55,417 nucleotides of DNA from NCBI RefSeq assembly GCF_000282135.1, contig NZ_AKJW01000079.1, positions 1-55,417 of the forward strand, given 5' to 3'. Numbering within the stretch: the stretch's first letter is position 1; each line of letters opens with the position of its first letter. Positions 1-8,669 of this stretch are shown piece by piece. Origin of the DNA: Herbaspirillum sp. CF444. GTDB lineage: Bacteria > Pseudomonadota > Gammaproteobacteria > Burkholderiales > Burkholderiaceae_D. The position numbers and the translations under genes were made by a program. The notes beneath the pieces were generated by a model, which saw only the letters and a list, made by a program, of their open reading frames with translations, made no database searches and was not told the DNA's origin.

Positions 1-108
1 CCGCGTTGCGCTCCTTGCGCGTAGCACCGCTACGCGACGCGTCGCACGCCTTGCCAGCACCCTTTCTGGGAAGAACGCATCTCACGCCTATTTATGAAAT
101 GAGTTCTA
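1..108 (-). repeat. Left copy of a dispersed repeat (conserved head, hairpin tail)
   Basis: Read on the minus strand, this element begins at 108 with a 28-base head (81-108) that is identical to 55323-55350 on the plus strand. After the head the two copies drift: blocks such as TGCG, CTT, CCC and GCAAGGCG can still be aligned. This copy then ends in a GC-rich tail with an 8-bp stem and 3-base loop (18-25 / 29-36, arm GCGTAGC) next to a 12-base perfect palindrome, GCGACGCGTCGC (34-45). It holds no gene and may extend left of the window. The copy number elsewhere in the genome cannot be seen. Confidence 0.75.
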
Positions 109-219
109 GATATCGGATACTGCCTCATCAAAAGCACGCGGCGATCTTTGCGGTCGCCGCAATTTATCCTGTCGCAAGAACAGCGCTCGCGCCGGCGGCG
201 CAGATGAGGTACAATTCGT

Positions 220-320
220 GCCGGCGGGCCCCTGCGCATTGTGGCATGGTCAACCTGGTCAGGTCGGGAACGAAGCAGCCACAGCCATTTCCTGCAAGTG
301 CCGCAGACAAGGCTCGCCTC
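220..320 (+). ncRNA. ffs: Signal recognition particle 4.5S RNA
   Basis: This is the RNA of the signal recognition particle, which binds Ffh and directs nascent membrane proteins to FtsY. The universally conserved SRP apical region is present at about 257-281, with GGTCAGG followed by GGGAACGAAGCAGCC; the GGGAACGAAG form is typical of betaproteobacteria. The 5' segment GCGGGCC (224-230) pairs with GGCTCGC (311-317, one G-U pair) to close the long hairpin, which gives an RNA of about 100 nucleotides as expected for the small bacterial type. A candidate -10 box TACAAT lies at 210-215, which would place the start near 221; no good -35 box is seen. The ends are approximate. The gene runs convergent with the sensor kinase that ends at 444. 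Confidence 0.9.
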
Positions 321-443
321 TTCCTTTGAAGTTTTCTTCAGGAAGCACTCAACAAATCGCCGACGATCGCATTCACATCGTCGCCGACATCCCTGTTTTA
401 CATCCCTTGGTTATTTCTCCGGTTGCGCGCAAATCAGTCCGCC

Positions 444-1826
444 TCAGGCCGCTTTGCCGCCGACCGTAAAGCCTATCGTCGTGATGCCGCCTCTGCTCGC
501 CGCGAAGGCGGTGCCGCCATGCATGAGCGCGATCGCCTTGACGATGGCCAACCCGAGTCCGTGGCCGTGGATGCCGTCGATCTCGCGACGCGCCGTGTCG
601 ACGCGGTAGAAGCGGTCGAACAGGCGCGGCAGATGGCGCTGCTCGATCGGCTCGCCGGGATTGGAGACGGCGACCTGCACATCCTTGTTCTGCGCGTCGA
701 TGGATACCTTGATGCGGGCGCCGGCGGGCGAATGCTGGATGGCGTTCTGCAACAGGTTCGTCAGCGCGCGGCGGAACAGGGCGGTTTCTATCATCGAGCT
801 GGCGTGGATGTCGCCGGTGACCTCCACCGTCATCTGCATTTCGTCGAGCACGAATTCGAAGAATTCAATGGTCTTCTGCACCTCGTCGGCAATCAGCGTG
901 TGCACCAGGCTGGTGGCGGCCTCGCCCTGATCGCAGCGGGCCAGGAACAGCATGTCGTTGATGATGGAACGCAGCCGGTCCAGCTCTTCCAGGTTCGATT
1001 GCAGCACCGTTTCAAACTCCGGCGCGCTGCGCTCGCGCGACAGCGCCACCTGGGTCTCGCCGATCAGATTGGCCAGCGGCGTGCGCAGCTCATGGGCGAC
1101 GTCGGCGTTGAAGGCTTCCAGCTGTTTATAGGCATTCTCCATGCGATCCAGCGCACCGTTGAAGGCTTGCGCCAGGTCGGACAATTCATCCGGCAACGCG
1201 GAGACGGTCAAGCGTTCGGACAGGTTTTTCGGGCTCAGCGTCTGCGCCTTGTCCGACATTTTCTTGAGCGGCTGCAAGCCGGTGCGCGCGATCCAGTAGC
1301 CGAACAGGATCACCAGAAAAACGCCGATCAGCGACAAGCCGATCATCGCCGCGACGAAGGTGCGCAGCGTTTCAAAATAAGGCTCGGTATCGACGCCCAC
1401 TGTGAGGCGGATGGCTGGGCGGTCGAGATAGGCAGGCAGGATTTTGGTCAGCGTATGCAGCGGAAATTCTTTGCCTTTGATGCGCAGCCTGCCGATATTT
1501 TTGGGGTCGTAATCGAATTCGTGCAGCTCGGCCAGATCCTTGCCGTAGCTGAAGCGCGGATCGTCGCTGAACACCCAGAAGCGCACTTTGCCGTCGGCCG
1601 GCGTCAGCGTATCCAGCTTGGTTTGCACGCGCGCCCAGCGGTCCACCGTGCCGATGCGCGAGACCATGTATTCGATATCGTTGAAGGTCGTGACGAGGCC
1701 GTCGCGTTCATGACGCAGCAACTCGTTCTTGACGACGGCATACAGCACGCCGCCGATCAACGAAAAAATAATCAGCGCCGAAGCGGCAAACATCATCACC
1801 AGGCGCGTAATGATGGAATGCTTCAT
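444..1826 (-). CDS. Heavy-metal-type sensor histidine kinase (CusS/CopS-like)
   Basis: A 460-residue membrane histidine kinase, the last gene of the efflux operon. Segments 10-32 and about 158-180 are transmembrane and enclose a periplasmic sensor loop of about 125 residues. HAMP follows, then the H-box AHELRTP (phospho-acceptor His245), N-box [10 protein letters not shown], and an ATP-lid glycine box [11 protein letters not shown] near the C-terminus. Length and layout match the CusS/CopS/IrlS family of metal-responsive kinases. The start codon overlaps the regulator stop by 4 bases (ATGA), so the two are translationally coupled. The ligand is not evident. The family suggests copper, silver or zinc, but the adjacent pump is of the drug-exporting type, so another signal is possible. 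Confidence 0.9.
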   Translation of the reverse strand: MKHSIITRLVMMFAASALIIFSLIGGVLYAVVKNELLRHERDGLVTTFNDIEYMVSRIGTVDRWARVQTKLDTLTPADGKVRFWVFSDDPRFSYGKDLAELHEFDYDPKNIGRLRIKGKEFPLHTLTKILPAYLDRPAIRLTVGVDTEPYFETLRTFVAAMIGLSLIGVFLVILFGYWIARTGLQPLKKMSDKAQTLSPKNLSERLTVSALPDELSDLAQAFNGALDRMENAYKQLEAFNADVAHELRTPLANLIGETQVALSRERSAPEFETVLQSNLEELDRLRSIINDMLFLARCDQGEAATSLVHTLIADEVQKTIEFFEFVLDEMQMTVEVTGDIHASSMIETALFRRALTNLLQNAIQHSPAGARIKVSIDAQNKDVQVAVSNPGEPIEQRHLPRLFDRFYRVDTARREIDGIHGHGLGLAIVKAIALMHGGTAFAASRGGITTIGFTVGGKAA

Positions 1827-2545
1827 CCGTCTTCCTCGTCATCGTGCGGTTCATGCGATTCATGCGCGGTCACCGCCGTGCGCGGCTCCAGCACATATCC
1901 CATGCCGCGTATCGTGTGCAGCAGCTTTTGCTCGAAGGGCGCGTCGATCTTGGCGCGCAAGCGTTTGATGGCGACTTCGACCACGTTGGTGTTGCTGTCG
2001 AAATTCATGTCCCAGACCAGTTCGGCAATCGCCGTCTTGGACAGGATTTCACCCTGGCGCCGCGCCATGATCGCCAGCAGCGCGAACTCCTTGGCGGTCA
2101 GGTCGATGCGGGTGTTGTTGCGAAACGCCTTGCGGCTCAGCAGATCGATCTGCAGGTCGCCGATGCGCAGCTGCGCCGGCTCCTGCGAACGGCCGCGTCG
2201 CGTCAGCGCCTGCAGGCGCGCCAGCAGTTCGAGGAACGAGAAGGGTTTGATCAGGTAATCGTCGGCGCCGTCGTGCAAGCCCTTGATGCGGTCTTCCACG
2301 CGGTCGCGCGCCGTCAGCATGATCACCGGCGTCTGCTTGATGGTGCGCAGCGAACGCAGCACCGAGAAGCCGTCCAGGCCGGGCAGCATGACGTCCAGCA
2401 CGATCACGTCGTAATCGTGCTGGATCGCCAGATGCTGGCCGTCGATGCCGTTGGCAGCCAGATCCACGGTGCACCCCTGCTCGGTCAGACCCTTGCAGAG
2501 GTACTCCGCCATCTTGTGCTCGTCTTCGACAATCAGAACTTTCAT
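1823..2545 (-). CDS. OmpR/CusR-family response regulator
   Basis: A 240-residue DNA-binding response regulator. The receiver domain (about 1-115) has the acidic pair E7/D8, phospho-acceptor Asp51 (VLDVMLPG), the TAR motif and a KPF lysine. A winged-helix OmpR output domain follows, ending in [10 protein letters not shown]. The start is set at the ATG preceded by AGGAG (2545) rather than at an upstream in-frame ATG. It lies 37 bases after the RND pump gene and overlaps the kinase gene, so pump and control system are probably one transcript. Best family match is CusR/CopR/IrlR. The TGACAA-N2-TTGTCA dyad upstream of the operon resembles the core of the CusR box, which supports autoregulation of the whole operon. 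Confidence 0.92.
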   Translation of the reverse strand: MKVLIVEDEHKMAEYLCKGLTEQGCTVDLAANGIDGQHLAIQHDYDVIVLDVMLPGLDGFSVLRSLRTIKQTPVIMLTARDRVEDRIKGLHDGADDYLIKPFSFLELLARLQALTRRGRSQEPAQLRIGDLQIDLLSRKAFRNNTRIDLTAKEFALLAIMARRQGEILSKTAIAELVWDMNFDSNTNVVEVAIKRLRAKIDAPFEQKLLHTIRGMGYVLEPRTAVTAHESHEPHDDEEDG

Positions 2546-2582
2546 TCCTGCTCCTGGTACCGCGTTCATGGGCATGTGACTA

Positions 2583-5500
2583 TTAGTGCGATTCTATTAC
2601 AGGTGTTGCGCCTTTCTTGGCTGCCTTGCGCGCTGCGCGTGCTTCCTTCTTGTTCATGTACCAGTAGTGGGCGCGGTCCAGATACAGATAGATCACCGGC
2701 GTCGTGAACAGCGTCAGCGCCTGCGACAGCACCAGACCGCCGACCATCGCATAACCGAGCGGACGGCGCAGTTCGGAACCGGCGCCATGGCCCAGCATCA
2801 GCGGCAGGCCGGACAGCAGTGCGCACATGGTGGTCATCATGATCGGACGGAAGCGCAGCAGGCAAGCCTGATAGATCGCTTCTTCCGGCTTCATGCCGTG
2901 CTGGCGTTCGGCGGTCAGGGCGAAGTCGATCATCATGATGCCGTTCTTCTTGACGATACCGATCAGCAAGATGATGCCGATGAGCGCAATCACGCTCAGG
3001 TCGTAGCCGCCCGCCATCAGGATCAGCAGGGCGCCCACGCCGGCCGACGGCAGCGTCGACAGAATCGTCAGCGGATGGATGTAGCTCTCATACAGCAGAC
3101 CCAGCACGATATACACCGCAATGAGCGCCGCCGCGATCAGGTAAGGCTGCGAAGCCAGCGAATCGCCGAAGGCCTTGGCCGTGCCCTGGAAGGCGCCGGT
3201 CAGGGTGGTAGGCACGCCCATTTCCGCCTGCGCCTGGTTGATGGCGTCGACCGCTTCGCCCAGTGCCACGCCCTGCGCCAGGTTGAAGGAAATCGTCACC
3301 GCCGGGAACTGGCTCTGGTGGCTGATCGACAGATACGCGGTCTTGGTCGTGTCGATCTTGATGAAGGTCGATAGCGGCACTTGCTGGCCGGTGATCGGCG
3401 AGGTCAGGTACAGCTTGTTGAACAGCGCCGGATCTTTTTGCAGTTCAGGCGTGACTTCCAGCACCACGTGGTAGCTGTTGATCTGGGTGAAGTACTGCGC
3501 CACCTGGCGTTGGCCGATCGCATCGTAGATCGTCGCATCGATCAGCGACGGCGAGATGCCGAAACTGGAAGCGCGTGCGCGGTCGATCGTGATGGTCGCC
3601 GTCGCCGCGTTGTTTTGCTGGTCGGAAGCGACGTCGGTCAGTTCCTTCATCTTGCGCAGGCGATCCACCACCTTCGGCGCCCAGACATTGAGCTCGTCCA
3701 GGTTGGAGTCGGTCAGCGTGTACTGATATTGCGTACGCGCCAGACGACCGCCGACGTTGATGTCCTGGCTGGCCTGCATGAACAGGTTCACGCCCTGGAT
3801 CCTGGCGACTTGCGGACGCAGGCGCGTGATGATTTCGCCGGCGTCGGCGGTTCGGCCCTGATCCTTCGGTTTCAGCGCAATGAAGAAGTTGCCGGTATTG
3901 AACGTCGTCGAACCGGCGCTCATGGCAAAACCGGTGACGTCGGGATCCTTGCGGACCACTTCCGCAACCTGCAACAAACGACGGCGCATCGCCTCCGAAG
4001 AGATGTCCTGCGCCGATTCCGCAAAGCCGACGATCACGCCGTTATCCTGTTGCGGGAAGAAGCCCTTGGGAATGACCACGAACAGGAACGCAGTGAACGC
4101 CACCGTGCCGATGAAAGTCAACAAGGTGATGAACTGGTGACGCATCACGACGTCGAGGCCGCGCTTGTAGCCGTTCAGCATGATGTCGAAGAAACGCTCG
4201 AACAGCTGGTACAACTTGCCATGTTGTTCGGCATGGCTGTTCTTGAGGAAACGCGAGCACAGCATCGGCGTCAGCGTCAGCGAGATGATCACCGACACGC
4301 CGATGGTCAGCGTCACGGTCACGGCGAATTCGCGGAACAGACGGCCGACGATGCCGCCCATCAGCAGCAGCGGAATGAACACCGCCACCAGCGACACCGA
4401 GATCGAGATGATGGTGAAGCCGATTTCGCTGGAGCCTTTCAGAGCCGCTTCCATCGGCGACATGCCTTCTTCGACGTAGCGGTAAATGTTTTCCAGCATC
4501 ACGATCGCATCGTCGACCACGAAGCCGACCGCAATCGTCAGCGCCATCAGCGACAGGTTGTCGAGACTGTAGCCGACCAGGTACATCACTGCAGCCGTGC
4601 CCATCAGCGCCAGCGGCACGGTGATGCTCGGGATCAGCGTCGCCGCGACATTGCGCAGGAACACGAAGATCACCATCACCACCAGTGCAATGGTCAGGAT
4701 CAGCGTGAACTCGACGTCTTCCACCGAGGCGCGGATGGTTTGGGTGCGGTCGATCAGCGTATTGACGTGCACGCTGGCGGGGATCGCGGCGCGCAGACGC
4801 GGCATCGCCGCCTGGATGCGGCCCACGGTTTCGATCACGTTGGCGCCCGGCTGCTTGGTGATGGCCAGCACGATCGAGCGGCCGTTGGTGAGCGTGCTGT
4901 CGGGCGCTGCCGCGGCGCCGGCGAAGGCCCACGCCGCGATCTTGTTGTTTTCCGGACCGTCGACGGCGACGCCGATGTCGCGGATGCGGATAGGGGCGCC
5001 GTTCTTGTAGGCCAGCACCATGTCGTTCCAAGGTTCGGCAGTCAGCAACTGGTCGTTGGTGTAGACGGTGAAGCTCTGATGCTGGCCGTCGACCGTGCCC
5101 TTGGGCTGGTTGACGGTGGTCGTGGCGATCACGCCGCGGATGTCTTCCAGGCTCAGGCCCATGGTCGCCAGCTTGGCCGGATCGACCTGGATGCGCACGG
5201 CCGGTTTTTGCTGGCCGTTGACGCTGACCAGACCGACGCCGGAGATCTGCGAGATCTGCTGCGCCAGGATATTGTCGGCGTAGTCATTGACCTGCGTCAG
5301 CGGCAACGCGTCCGACTGCACCGACATGATCATGATCGGCGAATCGGCCGGATTGATCTTGCGGAAGGTCGGCGGGTTGGGCAGGTTGGTCGGCAACTGA
5401 CCGGTCGAGGCATTGATCGCCGCCTGGACATCCAGCGCGGCGGCGTCGATGTTGCGGTTGAGGTCGAACTGCAAGGTGATCTGGGTGCTGCCCAGCGCGC

Positions 5501-5750
5501 TCTGCGAGGTCATCTGCGTCAGGCCTGCAATCAGCGAGAACTGGCGCTCCAGCGGCTGCGCCACGTTGGACGCCATGGTTTCCGGACTGCCGCCGGGCAA
5601 GCTGGCGGAGACCTGGAGCGTAGGGAAGTCGACCTGCGGCAGCGGGGCCACCGGCAGCAGCGGCCAGACGGCGATGCCGACCAGCAGGATAGCGATCGCG
5701 AGCAGCGTGGTGCCGATCGGACGCTTGATGAAGGTAGCGGAAACACTCAC
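2583..5750 (-). CDS. RND efflux pump inner-membrane transporter, MdtB/MdtC-like (HAE-1)
   Basis: A 1055-residue proton-driven pump. It begins with the usual [14 protein letters not shown] first helix, followed by the large periplasmic porter domain, a block of helices containing [14 protein letters not shown] (paired aspartates of the proton relay) and [18 protein letters not shown], then a second porter domain and helix block. The sequence tracks MdtB/MdtC more closely than CusA, and lacks the extended heavy-metal-type character. E. coli MdtB and MdtC form a heteromeric pump, whereas only one RND gene is present here, so it would act as a homotrimer. The start overlaps the adaptor stop by 4 bases. 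The likely role is export of drugs, bile-salt-like compounds or plant phenolics; the substrate is not readable. Confidence 0.93.
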   Translation of the reverse strand: MSVSATFIKRPIGTTLLAIAILLVGIAVWPLLPVAPLPQVDFPTLQVSASLPGGSPETMASNVAQPLERQFSLIAGLTQMTSQSALGSTQITLQFDLNRNIDAAALDVQAAINASTGQLPTNLPNPPTFRKINPADSPIMIMSVQSDALPLTQVNDYADNILAQQISQISGVGLVSVNGQQKPAVRIQVDPAKLATMGLSLEDIRGVIATTTVNQPKGTVDGQHQSFTVYTNDQLLTAEPWNDMVLAYKNGAPIRIRDIGVAVDGPENNKIAAWAFAGAAAAPDSTLTNGRSIVLAITKQPGANVIETVGRIQAAMPRLRAAIPASVHVNTLIDRTQTIRASVEDVEFTLILTIALVVMVIFVFLRNVAATLIPSITVPLALMGTAAVMYLVGYSLDNLSLMALTIAVGFVVDDAIVMLENIYRYVEEGMSPMEAALKGSSEIGFTIISISVSLVAVFIPLLLMGGIVGRLFREFAVTVTLTIGVSVIISLTLTPMLCSRFLKNSHAEQHGKLYQLFERFFDIMLNGYKRGLDVVMRHQFITLLTFIGTVAFTAFLFVVIPKGFFPQQDNGVIVGFAESAQDISSEAMRRRLLQVAEVVRKDPDVTGFAMSAGSTTFNTGNFFIALKPKDQGRTADAGEIITRLRPQVARIQGVNLFMQASQDINVGGRLARTQYQYTLTDSNLDELNVWAPKVVDRLRKMKELTDVASDQQNNAATATITIDRARASSFGISPSLIDATIYDAIGQRQVAQYFTQINSYHVVLEVTPELQKDPALFNKLYLTSPITGQQVPLSTFIKIDTTKTAYLSISHQSQFPAVTISFNLAQGVALGEAVDAINQAQAEMGVPTTLTGAFQGTAKAFGDSLASQPYLIAAALIAVYIVLGLLYESYIHPLTILSTLPSAGVGALLILMAGGYDLSVIALIGIILLIGIVKKNGIMMIDFALTAERQHGMKPEEAIYQACLLRFRPIMMTTMCALLSGLPLMLGHGAGSELRRPLGYAMVGGLVLSQALTLFTTPVIYLYLDRAHYWYMNKKEARAARKAAKKGATPVIESH

Positions 5751-6931
5751 TTGGCGGGTCCTTTCGCAGCGGCGGCGTTGGCTTTGTTCTCGACGATGCG
5801 GCTGCCCGGCTTCAGCTTGTACTGACCGTCAAGCACGACGCGTTGTCCCGCTTCCACGCCCTTGGTGATGACCGCGATGCCGTCCTGGATGCGCGCCACC
5901 ACGACCGGCTGGATCGCGGCAGTCTCGTCTGCCTTGACGATGTAGACGTAAGTGCCTTCCTGGTTACGCTGGATGGCGGCGGCCGGTAGCGTCAGCGCCA
6001 CGCCGTGGTCATCCATCTGCAGGTTGACGTTGACGTACTGGCCCGGCCACAGCGTGTGCTGCGGGTTGGTGAAGCGCGCCTTCAGTTGCACCGTGCCGCT
6101 GGTGGTGTCGATCTGGTTGTTCAGCAAAATCAGGTTGCCGGTACCCAGCGGATCCTTGTTGTTGGTGCGCGCGTAGGCCGTGACCTTGAGTGATTTGTGA
6201 TTGGTCAGCTGGGCGCGGTTGATGGCCGGCACCGCTTCTTCCGGCAGGGTGAACTGTACGGTGATCGGATCGATCTGGTTGATCACCACCAGGCCGTTGG
6301 CGTCGGTGGCGTGGACGATATTTCCCGCATCCACCAGGCGCGCGCCGACACGGCCGCTGATCGGCGCGTTGATGGTGGTGTAGCTGAGCTGCACCTTGGC
6401 GTAGCTGATCTGCGCTTCGTCGGTCTTGACGGCGGCTTCCAGCTGCGCGACCAGTGCTTTTTGCGTATCGAGCTGTTGTTGCGTGGCGGCGTCTTGCTGA
6501 CGCAGCGTGGTGTAGCGTTGCAAGTCGATCTTCGCGTTGGTCAGCTGCGCCTGATCCTTGGCCTGCTGCGCCTGCACTTGCGCCAGTTGGGCCTGCAATG
6601 CGCGCGGATCGATTTGCGCCAGCAGTTGGCCGGCCTTGACGTCCTGGCCTTCGGTGAAAGCAACCTTGTCGAGCTGGCCGTCGATGCGCGCTTTGACGGT
6701 GACGCTGGCGTTGGCGGTGACGGTACCGACGCCGGCCAGGTACAACGGCACGTCGCGCTCCTGCACTTGTACGGTGGTCACGGAAATCGCCGGACCCTGC
6801 TGCGACTGCGGGTTGGGCGCCGCGACGGCGTCGGTGCGATGCATCAGCGCCCAGGAACCGCCGCCGACGAGGGCGACAACCGCAGCGGAAATCAACAGAG
6901 TGGAAGGTTTTTGAATGAATGAAGTAGTCAT
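5747..6931 (-). CDS. RND efflux periplasmic adaptor (membrane fusion protein, MdtA-like)
   Basis: A 394-residue adaptor that links the RND pump to the outer-membrane channel. An uncleaved signal anchor lies at about 11-30 with no lipobox cysteine, unlike AcrA/MexA. It is followed by a lipoyl/biotinyl-like half motif, a coiled-coil hairpin very rich in Gln and Ala (about 110-165), the second lipoyl half and beta-barrel segments (SGRVGARLVDAGN, then LPEEAVPAINRAQL). The C-terminus is Lys/Ala-rich. It sits between the channel gene (25-base gap) and the pump gene (4-base overlap). Family assignment is firm; the partner is inferred from gene order. Confidence 0.92.
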   Translation of the reverse strand: MTTSFIQKPSTLLISAAVVALVGGGSWALMHRTDAVAAPNPQSQQGPAISVTTVQVQERDVPLYLAGVGTVTANASVTVKARIDGQLDKVAFTEGQDVKAGQLLAQIDPRALQAQLAQVQAQQAKDQAQLTNAKIDLQRYTTLRQQDAATQQQLDTQKALVAQLEAAVKTDEAQISYAKVQLSYTTINAPISGRVGARLVDAGNIVHATDANGLVVINQIDPITVQFTLPEEAVPAINRAQLTNHKSLKVTAYARTNNKDPLGTGNLILLNNQIDTTSGTVQLKARFTNPQHTLWPGQYVNVNLQMDDHGVALTLPAAAIQRNQEGTYVYIVKADETAAIQPVVVARIQDGIAVITKGVEAGQRVVLDGQYKLKPGSRIVENKANAAAAKGPAK

Positions 6932-6956
6932 ACTTTTACTCGCAAGATTGTTTTTC

Positions 6957-8459
6957 TTAGTTGGCTTTGGCGGCAGTATTCGTTGCCGTCGCCGTTGTCT
7001 GATTGATTTCGCCGACGCGCCAGCCGCCGCCGACCGCCTTGATCAGCGCCACGCTGGCAACCAGCTGGCGGCCGAGCAAGGTCACGGCGGTGCGTTGGTT
7101 GGTCAGCGATGCGGCCTGTGTCGTGACAACCGACAGATACGTCGCGGTGCCGGCCTGATACTGGCTCAGCGCGAGCCGCTCGGACAACTGCGCCGCCTTG
7201 ACGGCCTGATCCTGGACCTGGCTTTCCTGATCCAGCACGCGCAAGGTCGAGAGGTTGTCTTCCACCTCTTGCAGACCGCCGAGCACAGTTTGCTTGTACG
7301 TCGCGACCGAAGCATCGAAGGCCGCCGTTGCCTGATCGTTGCGGGCGCTGCGCGCGCCGCCGTCGAACAGCGTTGCCGCAAGCGTGGCGCCCAGCGACCA
7401 GACCCGGCTTGGCGTATCGAACAATTGAGAGAAGGCGATCGCGCTATAGCCGCCGGTCGCGCTCAGGGTCAGCGTCGGGAAGTAAGCGGCGCGCGCCACG
7501 CCTATATTGGCGTTGGCGGCGGCAGCCAGACGTTCGGCGTTGGCGATGTCGGGGCGACGCTCCAGCAGATCGGACGGCAAGCCTGTCGGCGTGGGCGGCA
7601 TGCTTGCTTGCAACGCCGCGCCGTCGGTAGTCACGGGCGCCAGCGTGAATACCGCGGGCGCCTTGCCGACGAGGATGGCGATGGCGTGTTCCAGCTGGTT
7701 GCGCGTGGCGTCGAGGTCGATCAGTTGCGCCTGGGCGGAACGCAATTGCGTCTCCGCTTGCGCCACGTCGGAGCGCAAGGCCACGCCGGCTTCATATTGA
7801 TGCTGGGTCAGTTGCAGCGAACGGGTGTAGGCGGCGACGGTGCGCGCATACAAATCCTTTTGCAGATCGGTCACGCGCAGCTGCAGGTAATCCTGCGCCA
7901 GCGTCGCCTGGATGCTCAGGCGCGCCGCCGCGAGGCTGGCGGCGCCGGCTTCGCTGGTGGCGTCGCCGGCTTCCACCGAGCGGCGCACGCGGCCCCAGAT
8001 GTCCGCTTCCCACGAAGCATTCAGGCCGACGGCGTAGGTATCGGTCAGCCGGCTGCCTGACGTAGCACTGTTGGTCCGCGCGCGGCTGGGGCCGCCGGAA
8101 GCGCCGATCGTCGGCCACAGGCTGGCGCGCGCGATGGCGGCGGTGGCCTGGGCCTGGCGATATTGCGCTTCGGCGAAGCGGATATTCTGGTTGGCCTTGT
8201 TGGCTTGATCGACCAGGTCGTTCAGCACCGGATCCTTGTAGGACTCCCACCAGCGGTGATTGCTGTCGATCTGGCCGGGTTCAGCGATTTTCCAGGGCCC
8301 CTGTTCTTTATAGGCGGCGGGCAAATCCATTTGCGGACGAACGTAATCCGGTCCGACGGCGCAACCGCCGAGCAGGACGGCTGCGGCCAACGTGATTGCG
8401 AACAAAGCCGGGGCAGGTTTGAAGGCGTATTGAGGTGGCGATTTGGCGGTCGCTGTCAT
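6957..8459 (-). CDS. Outer-membrane efflux channel lipoprotein (NodT/OprM family)
   Basis: A TolC-like channel subunit of about 500 residues and the first gene of the efflux operon. With the chosen ATG at 8459 the protein starts with a short basic region, a hydrophobic stretch and the lipobox LLGGC (Cys33), then AVGPDYVRP, a hallmark of the OprM/NodT family. Two outer-membrane efflux repeats follow, with typical WEADIWGRVRRSVEA and NLSTLRVLDQESQ segments. In-frame starts also exist further upstream (to 8582), but they would put 41 polar residues ahead of the signal peptide, so they are less likely. No strong ribosome-binding site decides the start. Confidence 0.88.
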   Translation of the reverse strand: MTATAKSPPQYAFKPAPALFAITLAAAVLLGGCAVGPDYVRPQMDLPAAYKEQGPWKIAEPGQIDSNHRWWESYKDPVLNDLVDQANKANQNIRFAEAQYRQAQATAAIARASLWPTIGASGGPSRARTNSATSGSRLTDTYAVGLNASWEADIWGRVRRSVEAGDATSEAGAASLAAARLSIQATLAQDYLQLRVTDLQKDLYARTVAAYTRSLQLTQHQYEAGVALRSDVAQAETQLRSAQAQLIDLDATRNQLEHAIAILVGKAPAVFTLAPVTTDGAALQASMPPTPTGLPSDLLERRPDIANAERLAAAANANIGVARAAYFPTLTLSATGGYSAIAFSQLFDTPSRVWSLGATLAATLFDGGARSARNDQATAAFDASVATYKQTVLGGLQEVEDNLSTLRVLDQESQVQDQAVKAAQLSERLALSQYQAGTATYLSVVTTQAASLTNQRTAVTLLGRQLVASVALIKAVGGGWRVGEINQTTATATNTAAKAN

Positions 8460-8582
8460 TGGTGGATTCCGAAACATGGTTGGACGTTGCATTGACGGGA
8501 GATCAAAGGGAAATGCCGATGGGCGTCGGCAGGATACCTGTCGACGCCTTTCTACAGCATTACTGTACGAGGGGGAGGTCAA

Positions 8583-8623
8583 CCTGAAGCTGACGGAAAG
8601 ATGACAATTTTGTCAGTTTCAGG
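8583..8623. promoter_or_regulatory. Nested palindromic operator upstream of the efflux operon (CusR-box-like)
   Basis: The core TGACAA-TT-TTGTCA at 8602-8615 is a perfect 14-base dyad and matches the core of the CusR/CopR-type box (TGACAA-N2-TTGTCA). Around it lies a larger inverted repeat, CCTGAAGCTGAC (8583-8594) against GTCAGTTTCAGG (8612-8623), with 11 of 12 bases complementary. It is about 125 bases upstream of the channel gene start and 47 bases past the aidB stop. Binding by the operon's own regulator is inferred, not shown. Confidence 0.65.
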
Positions 8624-8669
8624 ATGGGGAGTAGGTTGTTTGTATTTTGTTGTTGTTGATGCAATGAAA

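Noticed and set aside
423..2258. 611-codon open frame on the plus strand
   Set aside because: Antisense to the kinase and regulator of the efflux operon, which carry intact H-box and receiver motifs.
3381..5825. 814-codon open frame on the plus strand
   Set aside because: Antisense to the RND pump; low-complexity His/Arg/Asp/Gln text, no family features.
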